A program made the translations under genes and the position numbers. Under the pieces are notes generated by a model. It did not search any database and was not told where the DNA came from. It saw only the letters and a list, made by a program, of their open reading frames with translations. A stretch of DNA of 64,000 nt from Enterobacter cloacae complex sp. R_G8 (GTDB taxonomy: Bacteria > Pseudomonadota > Gammaproteobacteria > Enterobacterales > Enterobacteriaceae): positions 4,888,527-4,952,526 of the forward strand of contig NZ_CP102246.1 in NCBI RefSeq assembly GCF_024599795.1, given 5' to 3'. Numbering within the stretch: position 1 is the stretch's first letter; every line of letters begins with the position of its first letter. Shown in pieces: positions 9,130-16,233 of this stretch.

Positions 9130-10146
9130 ATGAGCAAACCAACGCGGGCCACCATCAGCGACGTGGCGAAAGCCGCCAGAACCGGTAAAACCAGTATTTC
9201 ACGCTATCTCAACGGCGAGAAACACCTGCTTTCCGATGCGCTGCTGGCACGAATTGAACAGGCCATTGCCGATCTCGACTACCGCCCCAGCATCATGGCG
9301 CGCGGGCTTAAACGTGGCCGTACCCGTCTTATCGGACTTATCATCGCCGATATCACCAACCCCTACTCGGTAAACGTGCTGAGCGGTATCGAAGCCGCCT
9401 GTCGCGAGAAAGGTTTTACCCCGCTGGTCTGTAACACCAACAACGAGGTGGATCAGGAGCTGCATTATCTCGATCTGCTGCGCAGCTACCAGGTGGAAGG
9501 TATCGTGGTCAATGCCGTGGGGATGCGGGAGGAAGGGTTAAACCGGCTACAGCAATCTTCCCTGCCGATGGTACTTATCGACCGTAAAATCCCGGAGTTC
9601 GCCTGCGACGTCGTCGGGCTGGATAACACCCAGGCAGCCACGACTGCCACCGAACATCTGATCGAACAGGGCTTCGAAGCAATCCTGTTCCTGAGCGAAC
9701 CGCTGGGCATGGTGAATACCCGTCGCGAGCGACTGAGCGCATTTCGCGCCACGCTTGAGCGCTATCCTGGCGTGATCGCCGAAAATGCCGAAACCCCGCT
9801 TCATGAAGCCGACCAGCTCGACAATACCCTGCGCCAGTTCCACACCCGCCACCGCGGAATGCGCAAAGCCGTCATCTCCGCCAACGGGGCGCTGACCCTC
9901 CAGGTCGCCCGCTCACTCAAACGCATTGGTCTGCACTGGGGCAGCGATATCGGTCTGCTGGGCTTCGATGAACTGGAGTGGGCTGAACTGGCCGGCGTAG
10001 GCATTACCACGCTGAAACAACCCACCTGGCAAATCGGCTATGCCGCTGTTGAACAAGTGGTTCGTCGCATTGAAGGGATCAGCGATGCCGTGCGCGAGCA
10101 GGTGTTTTCCGGCGAGCTGATTGTTCGCGGCTCCACAGCCCGTTAA
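9130..10146 (+). CDS. LacI-family regulator, PtxS-like (2-ketogluconate)
   Basis: A 338-residue repressor. The LacI helix-turn-helix is at residues 6-30 (ATISDVAKAARTGKTSISRY), with the hinge helix near RPSIMARGLKRGRT, followed by a periplasmic-binding-protein-type sensor (LIGLIIADITNPY to about residue 330). The frame is open from 9025, but the start at 9130 has AGGG nearby and places the DNA-binding domain at the N-terminus. It precedes a kguE-K-T-D-like operon on the same strand, and a palindrome of the kind bound by Pseudomonas PtxS lies 50 bases after its stop. I therefore infer that it responds to 2-ketogluconate or its 6-phosphate. Confidence 0.85.
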   Translation: MSKPTRATISDVAKAARTGKTSISRYLNGEKHLLSDALLARIEQAIADLDYRPSIMARGLKRGRTRLIGLIIADITNPYSVNVLSGIEAACREKGFTPLVCNTNNEVDQELHYLDLLRSYQVEGIVVNAVGMREEGLNRLQQSSLPMVLIDRKIPEFACDVVGLDNTQAATTATEHLIEQGFEAILFLSEPLGMVNTRRERLSAFRATLERYPGVIAENAETPLHEADQLDNTLRQFHTRHRGMRKAVISANGALTLQVARSLKRIGLHWGSDIGLLGFDELEWAELAGVGITTLKQPTWQIGYAAVEQVVRRIEGISDAVREQVFSGELIVRGSTAR

Positions 10147-10154
10147 TTTCCCCT

Positions 10155-10170
10155 TGTGATGTCGATCATA
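10155..10170 (+). promoter_or_regulatory. Candidate CRP site before kgu operon
   Basis: TGTGA-N6-TCATA lies between the regulator gene and kguE, with one mismatch to the consensus TGTGA-N6-TCACA. It sits 25 bases upstream of the palindromic operator, suitable for catabolite activation. Confidence 0.55.
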
Positions 10171-10194
10171 AATTCAACATCCTGAACTTTTCTT

Positions 10195-10208
10195 TGGAAC
10201 CGGTTCCA
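10195..10208. promoter_or_regulatory. PtxS-like operator of the kgu operon
   Basis: TGGAACCGGTTCCA is a perfect 14-base palindrome with the central CG step typical of LacI-family operators. It differs from the published Pseudomonas PtxS operator TGAAACCGGTTTCA by one base in each half. It lies 43 bases before the kguE start. Confidence 0.75.
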
Positions 10209-10250
10209 TCTAGCGTAATAGTATCGATGTGCGTTGGATGGAGTCCAAAG

Positions 10251-11000
10251 ATGGGCAGGAAAATAATGGTGGTTACCGCCGCGTATGGCGCGGAACAGGT
10301 GCGACAGGCGGGTGGTCAACGGGCAATGCTGCCCGTGATTGCGGGCGCGGGGGCCGACGGCGTAGAGATCCGTCGGGAGTTGTTCAGCAACGAAGAGTTA
10401 CTGGCGCTACCTGCGCTGGGTGAATCTATCGAGCTGCTGGGTCTACTGGCGTGTTATTCCGCGCCCGCTGCGCTGTTTATGCCCGACGGTACCCTCAATC
10501 CCGATCTTCCCCGCTATCTCTCCGAAGCCAGCACGCTGAACGCCCTGTGGCTGAAGGTTTCTCTGGGACATTTCAGCGACACGCAACCGCCAGAAGCTCT
10601 GCGTACCCTGCTCAATGAGAGCGGCATGGCGCTGGTGGTCGAAAACGACCAGACGGACTGCGGCCAGCTTGCGCCGATGCAGCGCTTCCAGACCGCCTGC
10701 CGGGAAATGGCGCTCCCCGTTACGCTGACGTTCGACATGGGAAACTGGCTGTGGGTTGGCGACTCGCCGGAAGAAGCGGCACACCATCTGGCTCCGGCGG
10801 TCAGCTATATCCACGTGAAAGCTGCCGTACCGCATAAAGCGCAGTTCCGCGCTGTCGCGCCGGATCGCGCCGATGCGCGCTGGCTGGCTCTGCTCAGTCA
10901 GCTGCCTGCCGATGCCCCACGCGGGATCGAGTTCCCGCTGGAAGGGGCGGACTTAACCGCCGTCACCCGCCATTACGTTAACCTGCTGCGCGAGGAGTAA
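10251..11000 (+). CDS. kguE: KguE-like sugar-phosphate isomerase/epimerase-fold protein
   Basis: A 249-residue protein that looks like a xylose-isomerase-type TIM barrel: beta-strand motifs GADGVEIRRE (about 34-43), LWLKVSLGHF, MALVVEN, TLTFDMGNW and SYIHVKA, ending with GIEFPLEG. It is first in the 2-ketogluconate cluster, where KguE is the equivalent gene in Pseudomonas. The precise reaction of KguE is not settled. The start at 10251 has GGAG seven bases upstream and gives M-GRKI-MVVTAAYG; an alternative ATG lies at 10266 with its own AGGA. The gap to kguK is three bases, so the two are translationally linked. Confidence 0.8.
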   Translation: MGRKIMVVTAAYGAEQVRQAGGQRAMLPVIAGAGADGVEIRRELFSNEELLALPALGESIELLGLLACYSAPAALFMPDGTLNPDLPRYLSEASTLNALWLKVSLGHFSDTQPPEALRTLLNESGMALVVENDQTDCGQLAPMQRFQTACREMALPVTLTFDMGNWLWVGDSPEEAAHHLAPAVSYIHVKAAVPHKAQFRAVAPDRADARWLALLSQLPADAPRGIEFPLEGADLTAVTRHYVNLLREE

Positions 11001-11003
11001 ACC

Positions 11004-11942
11004 ATGCACAAGACGCTGGATGTCATCACTATCGGTGAAGCCATGGCGATGTTTGTTGCCACCGAAACCGGTGAGCTGAGCACGGTAGAGCACTTTATCA
11101 AACGCGTGGCAGGCGCAGAGCTGAACGTGGCGACGGGGCTGGCACGCCTTGGCCTGAAAACAGGCTGGGTCAGCCGCGTGGGTGATGACAGCTTTGGTCA
11201 CTTCGTTCTCGATTCGCTGAAAAAAGAGGGGATTGATGCCGCAGGCGTGACGCTCGATGGACGCTTCCCGACCGGCTTTCAGCTGAAATCGAAAGTCGAA
11301 AATGGAACCGATCCCATCGTGGAATACTTTCGCAAAGGGTCGGCGGCAAGCCATCTCTCGGTGGAAGATTATCACGCCGACTACTTTGCGAGTGCACGCC
11401 ATCTGCACCTGAGCGGCGTGGCAGCCGCGCTGTCAGCCAGCTCATATGAGCTGCTCGATCATGCCGCGACCACCATGAAGACCCAGGGTAAGACGATCTC
11501 TTTTGATCCTAACCTGCGCCCGGTGTTGTGGAAAAGCGAGGCGGAGATGGTCGAGAAGCTGAACCGTCTGGCGTTCCAGGCTGACTGGGTTCTTCCGGGC
11601 GTGAAAGAAGGAATAATCCTCACCGGTGAAAACACACCGGAAGGGATTGCCGATTTTTACCTGAATAAAGGGGTAAAAGCGGTGGTACTGAAAACCGGTG
11701 CCGATGGCGCATGGTTTAAAACCGCGGATGGCGAGCAAGGCGCCGTCGCAGCCGTGAAGGTTGAGAACGTGGTCGATACCGTCGGTGCGGGTGATGGCTT
11801 TGCCGTCGGGGTCATAAGCGCCCTGCTGGAAGGCAAACCGCTGCCGCAGGCTATCGCCCGGGGCAACTGGATCGGCTCGCTGGCCATTCAGGTGCAGGGC
11901 GACAGTGAAGGATTGCCGACGCGCGCACAGCTCAACGAGTAA
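11004..11942 (+). CDS. kguK: PfkB-family sugar kinase, probable 2-ketogluconokinase
   Basis: A 312-residue ribokinase-fold enzyme. The N-terminal substrate region includes GEAMAMF and the glycine pair of AGAELNVATGLARLG (residues 36-50). The C-terminal ATP/anion-hole motif is DTVGAGDGF, with the catalytic base Asp264. Sequence alone could equally be called 2-keto-3-deoxygluconate kinase. The operon partners (KguE, KguT and GhrB/KguD) favour phosphorylation of 2-ketogluconate to 2-keto-6-phosphogluconate. Strong AGGAG site three bases after kguE. A dispersed palindrome separates it from kguT. Confidence 0.82.
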   Translation: MHKTLDVITIGEAMAMFVATETGELSTVEHFIKRVAGAELNVATGLARLGLKTGWVSRVGDDSFGHFVLDSLKKEGIDAAGVTLDGRFPTGFQLKSKVENGTDPIVEYFRKGSAASHLSVEDYHADYFASARHLHLSGVAAALSASSYELLDHAATTMKTQGKTISFDPNLRPVLWKSEAEMVEKLNRLAFQADWVLPGVKEGIILTGENTPEGIADFYLNKGVKAVVLKTGADGAWFKTADGEQGAVAAVKVENVVDTVGAGDGFAVGVISALLEGKPLPQAIARGNWIGSLAIQVQGDSEGLPTRAQLNE

Positions 11943-11944
11943 AT

Positions 11945-11977
11945 CCCCTCTCCCGTGGGAGAGGGCCAGGGTGAGGG
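11945..11977. repeat. Dispersed GAGAGGG palindrome, copy 2 (inside kgu operon)
   Basis: CCCTCTCCCGTGGGAGAGGG forms a tight hairpin immediately after the kguK stop and is followed by a GGGTGAGGG arm. Its place between two co-directional operon genes suggests an effect on message stability or read-through. Confidence 0.8.
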
Positions 11978-12057
11978 CAACGACCCGCACATATAATTAA
12001 ACCACCGTGTACCCTACAGACAACGGCGGTAACAACCTCAACAACAGAGGCAAGCCT

Positions 12058-13338
12058 ATGAACAGTTCGACCAATGCAGTAAAACGCTGGTGGTACATCA
12101 TGCCAATCGTGTTTATCACGTACAGCCTGGCGTACCTTGATCGTGCCAACTTCAGTTTCGCATCCGCCGCGGGGATCACCGAAGACCTCGGGATCACCAA
12201 AGGTATTTCGTCTCTGCTGGGCGCCCTCTTCTTCCTGGGCTACTTCTTCTTCCAGATCCCCGGCGCAATCTATGCCGAACGCCGCAGCGTGCGTAAGCTG
12301 ATCTTCATCTGTCTGATCCTGTGGGGTGCCTGCGCGTCACTGACCGGCGTGGTCAATAATATCCCTGCCCTGGCCGCTATTCGCTTTATCCTTGGGGTAG
12401 TTGAGGCGGCGGTTATGCCGGCCATGCTGATCTACATCAGCAACTGGTTTACCAAATCTGAACGCTCCCGTGCGAATACCTTCCTGATCCTCGGTAACCC
12501 GGTCACCGTGCTGTGGATGTCAGTGGTGTCCGGCTACCTGATCCAGTCTTTCGGCTGGCGCGAGATGTTTATCATCGAAGGGGTGCCGGCAATCATTTGG
12601 GCCTTCTGCTGGTGGGTGCTGGTAAAAGATAAGCCTGCTCAGGCGAAATGGCTCTCCGAAGATGAAAAAGCCGCACTGCAGGCGCAGCTGGATAAAGAAC
12701 AGCAAGGGCTGAAGGCGGTGCGTAACTATGGCGAAGCCTTCCGTTCCCGCAACGTAATCCTGCTGTGTGCGCAGTATTTTACCTGGAGCATCGGCGTGTA
12801 TGGTTTCGTGCTGTGGTTGCCGTCCATTATCCGCAGCGGCGGTGAAAACCTCGGCATGGTCGAGGTGGGCTGGCTGTCATCTGTCCCGTATCTGGCGGCG
12901 ACCATAGCGATGATCATTGCGTCCTGGGCATCGGACAAACTGCAAAATCGTAAACTGTTTGTCTGGCCACTGCTGCTGATCGCTGCCTTTGCCTTCATTG
13001 GCTCCTGGGCCGTGGGCACTAACCACTTCTGGGCCTCGTATACGCTGCTGGTGATTGCCGGTGCGGCGATGTACGCCCCGTATGGTCCCTTCTTTGCGAT
13101 CATCCCGGAGATGCTGCCGCGTAACGTGGCAGGCGGTGCCATGGCACTGATTAACAGTATGGGTGCGCTGGGGTCGTTCTGCGGCTCGTGGTTTGTCGGT
13201 TACCTGAACGGTGCAACCGGCAGCCCGTCAGCCTCATACATTTTTATGGGGGTGGCACTTTTCGCCTCTGTGTGGCTTACTCTGATTGTTAAGCCTGCTA
13301 ATAATCAACAACTTCCCGTCGGCGCACGCCACGCCTGA
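12058..13338 (+). CDS. kguT: MFS transporter, probable 2-ketogluconate permease
   Basis: A 426-residue, 12-helix inner-membrane protein of the anion:cation symporter (ACS) branch. The family motif D-R-A-N-F at the end of helix 1 (AYLDRANFSF), RFILGVVEAAVMPA in helix 4 and NWFTKSERSRA in the following loop are all present. Start chosen at 12058 with AGAGG nine bases upstream; the frame is open from 12007. Placed between a 2-ketogluconate kinase and a 2-keto-acid reductase, it is most simply the 2-ketogluconate importer. The same branch also carries galactarate, glucarate and galactonate transporters. Confidence 0.84.
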   Translation: MNSSTNAVKRWWYIMPIVFITYSLAYLDRANFSFASAAGITEDLGITKGISSLLGALFFLGYFFFQIPGAIYAERRSVRKLIFICLILWGACASLTGVVNNIPALAAIRFILGVVEAAVMPAMLIYISNWFTKSERSRANTFLILGNPVTVLWMSVVSGYLIQSFGWREMFIIEGVPAIIWAFCWWVLVKDKPAQAKWLSEDEKAALQAQLDKEQQGLKAVRNYGEAFRSRNVILLCAQYFTWSIGVYGFVLWLPSIIRSGGENLGMVEVGWLSSVPYLAATIAMIIASWASDKLQNRKLFVWPLLLIAAFAFIGSWAVGTNHFWASYTLLVIAGAAMYAPYGPFFAIIPEMLPRNVAGGAMALINSMGALGSFCGSWFVGYLNGATGSPSASYIFMGVALFASVWLTLIVKPANNQQLPVGARHA

Positions 13339-13364
13339 ATCTTTAAAAATCAACGGAGATAAGC

Positions 13365-14339
13365 ATGAAGCCGTCCGTCATTTTGTATAAAGCACTGCCT
13401 GATGATCTGCAAAAACGCCTGGAAGAACACTTCACCGTCACGCAGGTGAAGAACCTAAGTCCGGAGACCGTGGCACAACACGCCGATGCGTTCGCCCGTG
13501 CCGAAGGCCTGCTGGGTTCAAGCGAAAAAGTGGATGTGGCGTTGCTGGAAAAAATGCCGAAGCTTCGTGCTACCTCAACCGTTTCCGTGGGTTACGACAA
13601 TTTTGACGTGGACGCCCTCAACGCCCGCAAGATCCTGCTGATGCATACCCCTCATGCCCTGACGGAGACCGTGGCCGACACGCTGATGGCGCTCATACTC
13701 AGTACTGCCCGCCGTGTGGTGGAAGTGGCCGGGCGCGTCAAAGCGGGCGAATGGACAAAAAGCATCGGCCCGGACTGGTTCGGGGTGGATGTTCATGGCA
13801 AAACGCTGGGGATTGTGGGCATGGGCCGGATCGGTCTGGCCCTGGCACAGCGTGCACATTTCGGCTTTAACATGCCGATTCTGTATAACGCGCGTCGCCA
13901 TCACAGTGAAGCCGAAGAACGCTTCAACGCCCGTTATTGCGAGTTAGATACGCTGTTGCAGGAAGCGGATTTTGTCTGTCTGATCCTGCCTCTGACGGAC
14001 GAAACCCGTCATCTGATTGGCAAAGCAGCGTTTGAAAAGATGAAGAAATCGGCCATTTTCATCAACGCGGGTCGTGGTCCGGTCGTGGATGAGAAGGCAT
14101 TAATTGCGGCGCTGCAAAACGGCGAGATCCACGCGGCCGGTCTGGACGTGTTTGAACAGGAGCCTCTGCCGGTAGATTCCCCGCTGCTGTCGCTACCGAA
14201 TGTGGTCGCGCTGCCGCACATCGGCTCTGCCACGCATGAGACGCGTTACAACATGGCGGCCACCGCGGTGGATAATCTGATCGCCGCGCTGGGTGGAAAC
14301 GTGGAGAAAAACTGCGTCAATCCACAGGTCCAACAGTAG
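13365..14339 (+). CDS. ghrB: 2-ketoaldonate/glyoxylate/hydroxypyruvate reductase GhrB (KguD role)
   Basis: A D-2-hydroxyacid dehydrogenase of 324 residues, the same as E. coli GhrB. The NAD(P)-binding loop is GIVGMGRIG (149-157). The catalytic triad is in standard positions: Arg237, Glu266 and His285 (PHIGSATHE). E. coli GhrB reduces 2-ketogluconate, hydroxypyruvate and glyoxylate. Here it is the last gene of the kguE-K-T run, 26 bases after kguT. It therefore occupies the KguD slot, whose Pseudomonas enzyme reduces 2-keto-6-phosphogluconate to 6-phosphogluconate. A GGAGATA ribosome site precedes the ATG. Confidence 0.92.
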   Translation: MKPSVILYKALPDDLQKRLEEHFTVTQVKNLSPETVAQHADAFARAEGLLGSSEKVDVALLEKMPKLRATSTVSVGYDNFDVDALNARKILLMHTPHALTETVADTLMALILSTARRVVEVAGRVKAGEWTKSIGPDWFGVDVHGKTLGIVGMGRIGLALAQRAHFGFNMPILYNARRHHSEAEERFNARYCELDTLLQEADFVCLILPLTDETRHLIGKAAFEKMKKSAIFINAGRGPVVDEKALIAALQNGEIHAAGLDVFEQEPLPVDSPLLSLPNVVALPHIGSATHETRYNMAATAVDNLIAALGGNVEKNCVNPQVQQ

Positions 14340-14344
14340 AAACG

Positions 14345-14372
14345 AAAAAACCCGCCAGAAGGCGGGTTTTTA
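14345..14372. terminator. Bidirectional terminator between ghrB and cspA
   Basis: AAAAAACCCGCC, a short loop and GGCGGGTTTTT form a strong hairpin with A and T runs on both sides. It serves the convergent ghrB and cspA transcripts. Confidence 0.9.
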
Positions 14373-14397
14373 AATTCTTTGCTACTGGGTTGGAAGC

Positions 14398-14610
14398 TTA
14401 CAGGCTTACAACGTTACCAGCTGCTGGGCCTTTAGCGCCGCTTTCGATGGTGAAGGAAACTTTCTGACCTTCGTCCAGAGATTTGTAGCCATCGTTCTGG
14501 ATAGCAGAGAAGTGTACGAACACGTCTTTAGAGCCATCGTCAGGAGTGATGAAGCCGAAACCTTTATCAGCGTTGAACCATTTTACCAGACCAGTCATTT
14601 TAGCAGACAT
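14398..14610 (-). CDS. cspA: Major cold-shock protein CspA
   Basis: A 70-residue RNA chaperone differing from E. coli CspA at only about three positions. RNA-binding motifs RNP1 (KGFGFI, residues 16-21) and RNP2 (VFVHF, 30-34) are intact. Its identity as cspA rather than another csp paralogue is supported by the 156-base leader, which is alignable with the E. coli cspA leader and begins with a cold box. The position is unusual: K-12 has cspA after yiaG on the other strand, whereas here it lies between ghrB and yiaF. Confidence 0.93.
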   Translation of the reverse strand: MSAKMTGLVKWFNADKGFGFITPDDGSKDVFVHFSAIQNDGYKSLDEGQKVSFTIESGAKGPAAGNVVSL

Positions 14611-14766
14611 AGAATTACCTTAATTAACAAATATATTGAGCCTTCCGGCTTGATGGATTGCGTTACAGATTTTTAAGCGATGAAGGAAGGGTCACAACGA
14701 AGGGTATCTATGGATAACAATCTGGACTGCTTTACTAAACTGCTTTAGGTCTGTGTAACAAACCGA
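14611..14766 (-). promoter_or_regulatory. cspA 5' leader with cold box
   Basis: This untranslated leader is about 156 bases. On the minus strand it opens with CGGTTTGTTACACAGACC (14748-14765), matching the E. coli cold box, and continues with TAAAGCAGTTTAGTA and further blocks shared with E. coli. In E. coli this leader refolds with temperature and makes the message stable and translatable in the cold. The AAGGTAAT site precedes the ATG. Confidence 0.85.
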
Positions 14767-14774
14767 CGCGAACA

Positions 14775-14803
14775 GTTATACCGATGTGGTAGAGGAATGA
14801 CAA
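14775..14803 (-). promoter_or_regulatory. cspA promoter
   Basis: On the minus strand, TTGTCA (14798-14803) is followed by a 17-base spacer and TATAAC (14775-14780). The predicted start is near 14767, right at the beginning of the cold box. Confidence 0.75.
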
Positions 14804-14823
14804 GCGTTATTTTCGACATCAGT

Positions 14824-14853
14824 AAAAAAACCCCGCCTGAAGCGGGGTTTTTT
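14824..14853 (-). terminator. Terminator after yiaF
   Basis: AAAAAAACCCCGC, a four-base loop and GCGGGGTTTTTT make a strong symmetrical hairpin just past the yiaF stop. It also insulates the cspA promoter. Confidence 0.85.
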
Positions 14854-14857
14854 CGGT

Positions 14858-15568
14858 TTATTCTGTGGCAGCGACGGCCGCACTCCACGCCTGGCTAAAG
14901 GCCTGGTGCTGGGAGGCCAGCGGCCCAATCAGCGTATTGTACTGACTTGCCTGCTGTGAGGTCGGGAACTGAATACCGTTGGCAACAAAACTCACCTGAG
15001 TCCCTTGCTGGGAGATAAAATCCCCCACCTGAACCAGCTGCTGCGTGAAGATCTGCGCGGCCGGGATCAGCGGTTGCATGGCGTCAGACGGTTTGGTCAC
15101 CACTTTCTCATACACTTTGTCGAAGACCGGTTTGAGATCGTCGCCCTGTTTCAGCGCGGAACGTGACGCATCAGCCTGCATTTTTGCATTCTGCAACTGC
15201 TGGCTCAGCACACCGAGCGCACCGTTAGACTGGCGCAGCGGTTCACGCTGGGTCACATAATCCTGCGGGACACGAATGGCGTTAACGCTATCCACAACCG
15301 GACGAATACCGGAGTCCATCGCCTGGCTCACCTGCTGTGAATAACCATAGAGAATGGCGTAATCAGACACGAAGGGGCCAAACTGTTTTTTCTGATCCGC
15401 AGTCAGCGTCGGCAAACGCTCGCCGCTGCGCATCACTGTATTCTGCAGAAAATCGATAAACGCCTTGCGCTGATCGCCTTCTTTATCAAAACACCCACTC
15501 AGGCTAACAACCATTAACAACGCCGCAATAGGCGCAAACCAGCGAGAGCAGGACTTTCCTGTCGCCAT
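14858..15568 (-). CDS. yiaF: YiaF, DUF3053 lipoprotein
   Basis: A 236-residue protein of the same length as E. coli YiaF. The N-terminus carries a signal with the lipobox VSLSGC (cysteine at about residue 26). The remainder is largely alpha-helical and rich in Gln and Asp, with no recognised catalytic motif. The frame is open to 15628, but the start at 15568 has AAAGGAG six to nine bases upstream and matches the family N-terminus MATGKSCSRW. Function unknown; probably anchored in the cell envelope. Confidence 0.9.
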   Translation of the reverse strand: MATGKSCSRWFAPIAALLMVVSLSGCFDKEGDQRKAFIDFLQNTVMRSGERLPTLTADQKKQFGPFVSDYAILYGYSQQVSQAMDSGIRPVVDSVNAIRVPQDYVTQREPLRQSNGALGVLSQQLQNAKMQADASRSALKQGDDLKPVFDKVYEKVVTKPSDAMQPLIPAAQIFTQQLVQVGDFISQQGTQVSFVANGIQFPTSQQASQYNTLIGPLASQHQAFSQAWSAAVAATE

Positions 15569-15899
15569 TTCATTACTCCTTTCACCCAAAAAAGCGCACA
15601 CCGGCACACGCGTGCCCAACGCTGACAAGGATAGTCCAGGTCAGCGTCGCAAGATACTCTTTTCATGCAAAACGGCTATTGCCGTTTTATTTCTTAGCCT
15701 TTACAAAAAAATACCTGGCGAAGCCGACATATGGTTAATCAGGTAATTAGCATAACTATCCATATGGCTGAAACGCGTAAAGCGACAGCACCCGCACGAT
15801 TAATCACAACCACAACGATCCCTCGTCTGTATTAGGGACTATTCTTAATGGGCTCTCTGATGTTCTTGATCCCGGTGTGTGATTTAAGAGGAGTTCTCA
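15569..15899. other. Intergenic region between yiaF and yiaG
   Basis: No gene is seen. An 8-bp stem (AAAACGGC/GCCGTTTT, loop TATT) at 15669-15688 followed by ATTTCTT could be a weak rightward terminator. A 7-base inverted repeat CATATGG/CCATATG spans 15728-15766. Near the end, AAGAGGAG is the yiaG ribosome site. Confidence 0.5.
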
Positions 15900-16187
15900 A
15901 TGGAATATAAAGATCCTGAGTTTGAGCTGCTGAGCAGCCTGGAACAGATTATTTTTAAAGATGTGCCGCAGACCGTTACCCTGCAACAAAAATCCAATCC
16001 CTTTACAGAATATGAGCAATTGCGCAAAGGGACAGGACTAAAAACGGATGAATTCGCCAGAGCGATGGGTGTCAGCGTGGCGATGGTGCTGGAGTGGGAG
16101 TCGAAACGAGAGAAACCCACGCCAACCGAGTTAAAGCTGATGCGCCTGATTCAGGCCAACCCTGCACTCAGCAAACAGATAGCATGA
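15900..16187 (+). CDS. yiaG: YiaG, small helix-turn-helix protein
   Basis: A 95-residue protein (E. coli 96). A Cro/CI-type helix-turn-helix lies in the C-terminal half: EQLRKGTGLKTDEFARAMGV followed by VAMVLEWESKREKPT (about 39-75). The N-terminal part is divergent from E. coli. The target is unknown. An AAGAGGAG ribosome site is seven bases from the ATG, and a GC-rich terminator follows. Confidence 0.9.
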   Translation: MEYKDPEFELLSSLEQIIFKDVPQTVTLQQKSNPFTEYEQLRKGTGLKTDEFARAMGVSVAMVLEWESKREKPTPTELKLMRLIQANPALSKQIA

Positions 16188-16204
16188 TGCAGTAAAGTGA
16201 GTTA

Positions 16205-16233
16205 CCGCCCCCGCCTTTGCGGGGGCTTGTGTT
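16205..16233. terminator. Terminator between yiaG and the ABC-F gene
   Basis: GCCCCCGC, a CTTT loop and GCGGGGGC followed by TTGTGTTTT. Convergent genes end on both sides, so it can serve yiaG and the leftward ATPase gene. Confidence 0.8.

Noticed and set aside
15728..15766. CATATGG/CCATATG inverted repeat as an operator
   Set aside because: Seven-base arms 25 bases apart can occur by chance and nothing links them to a regulator.
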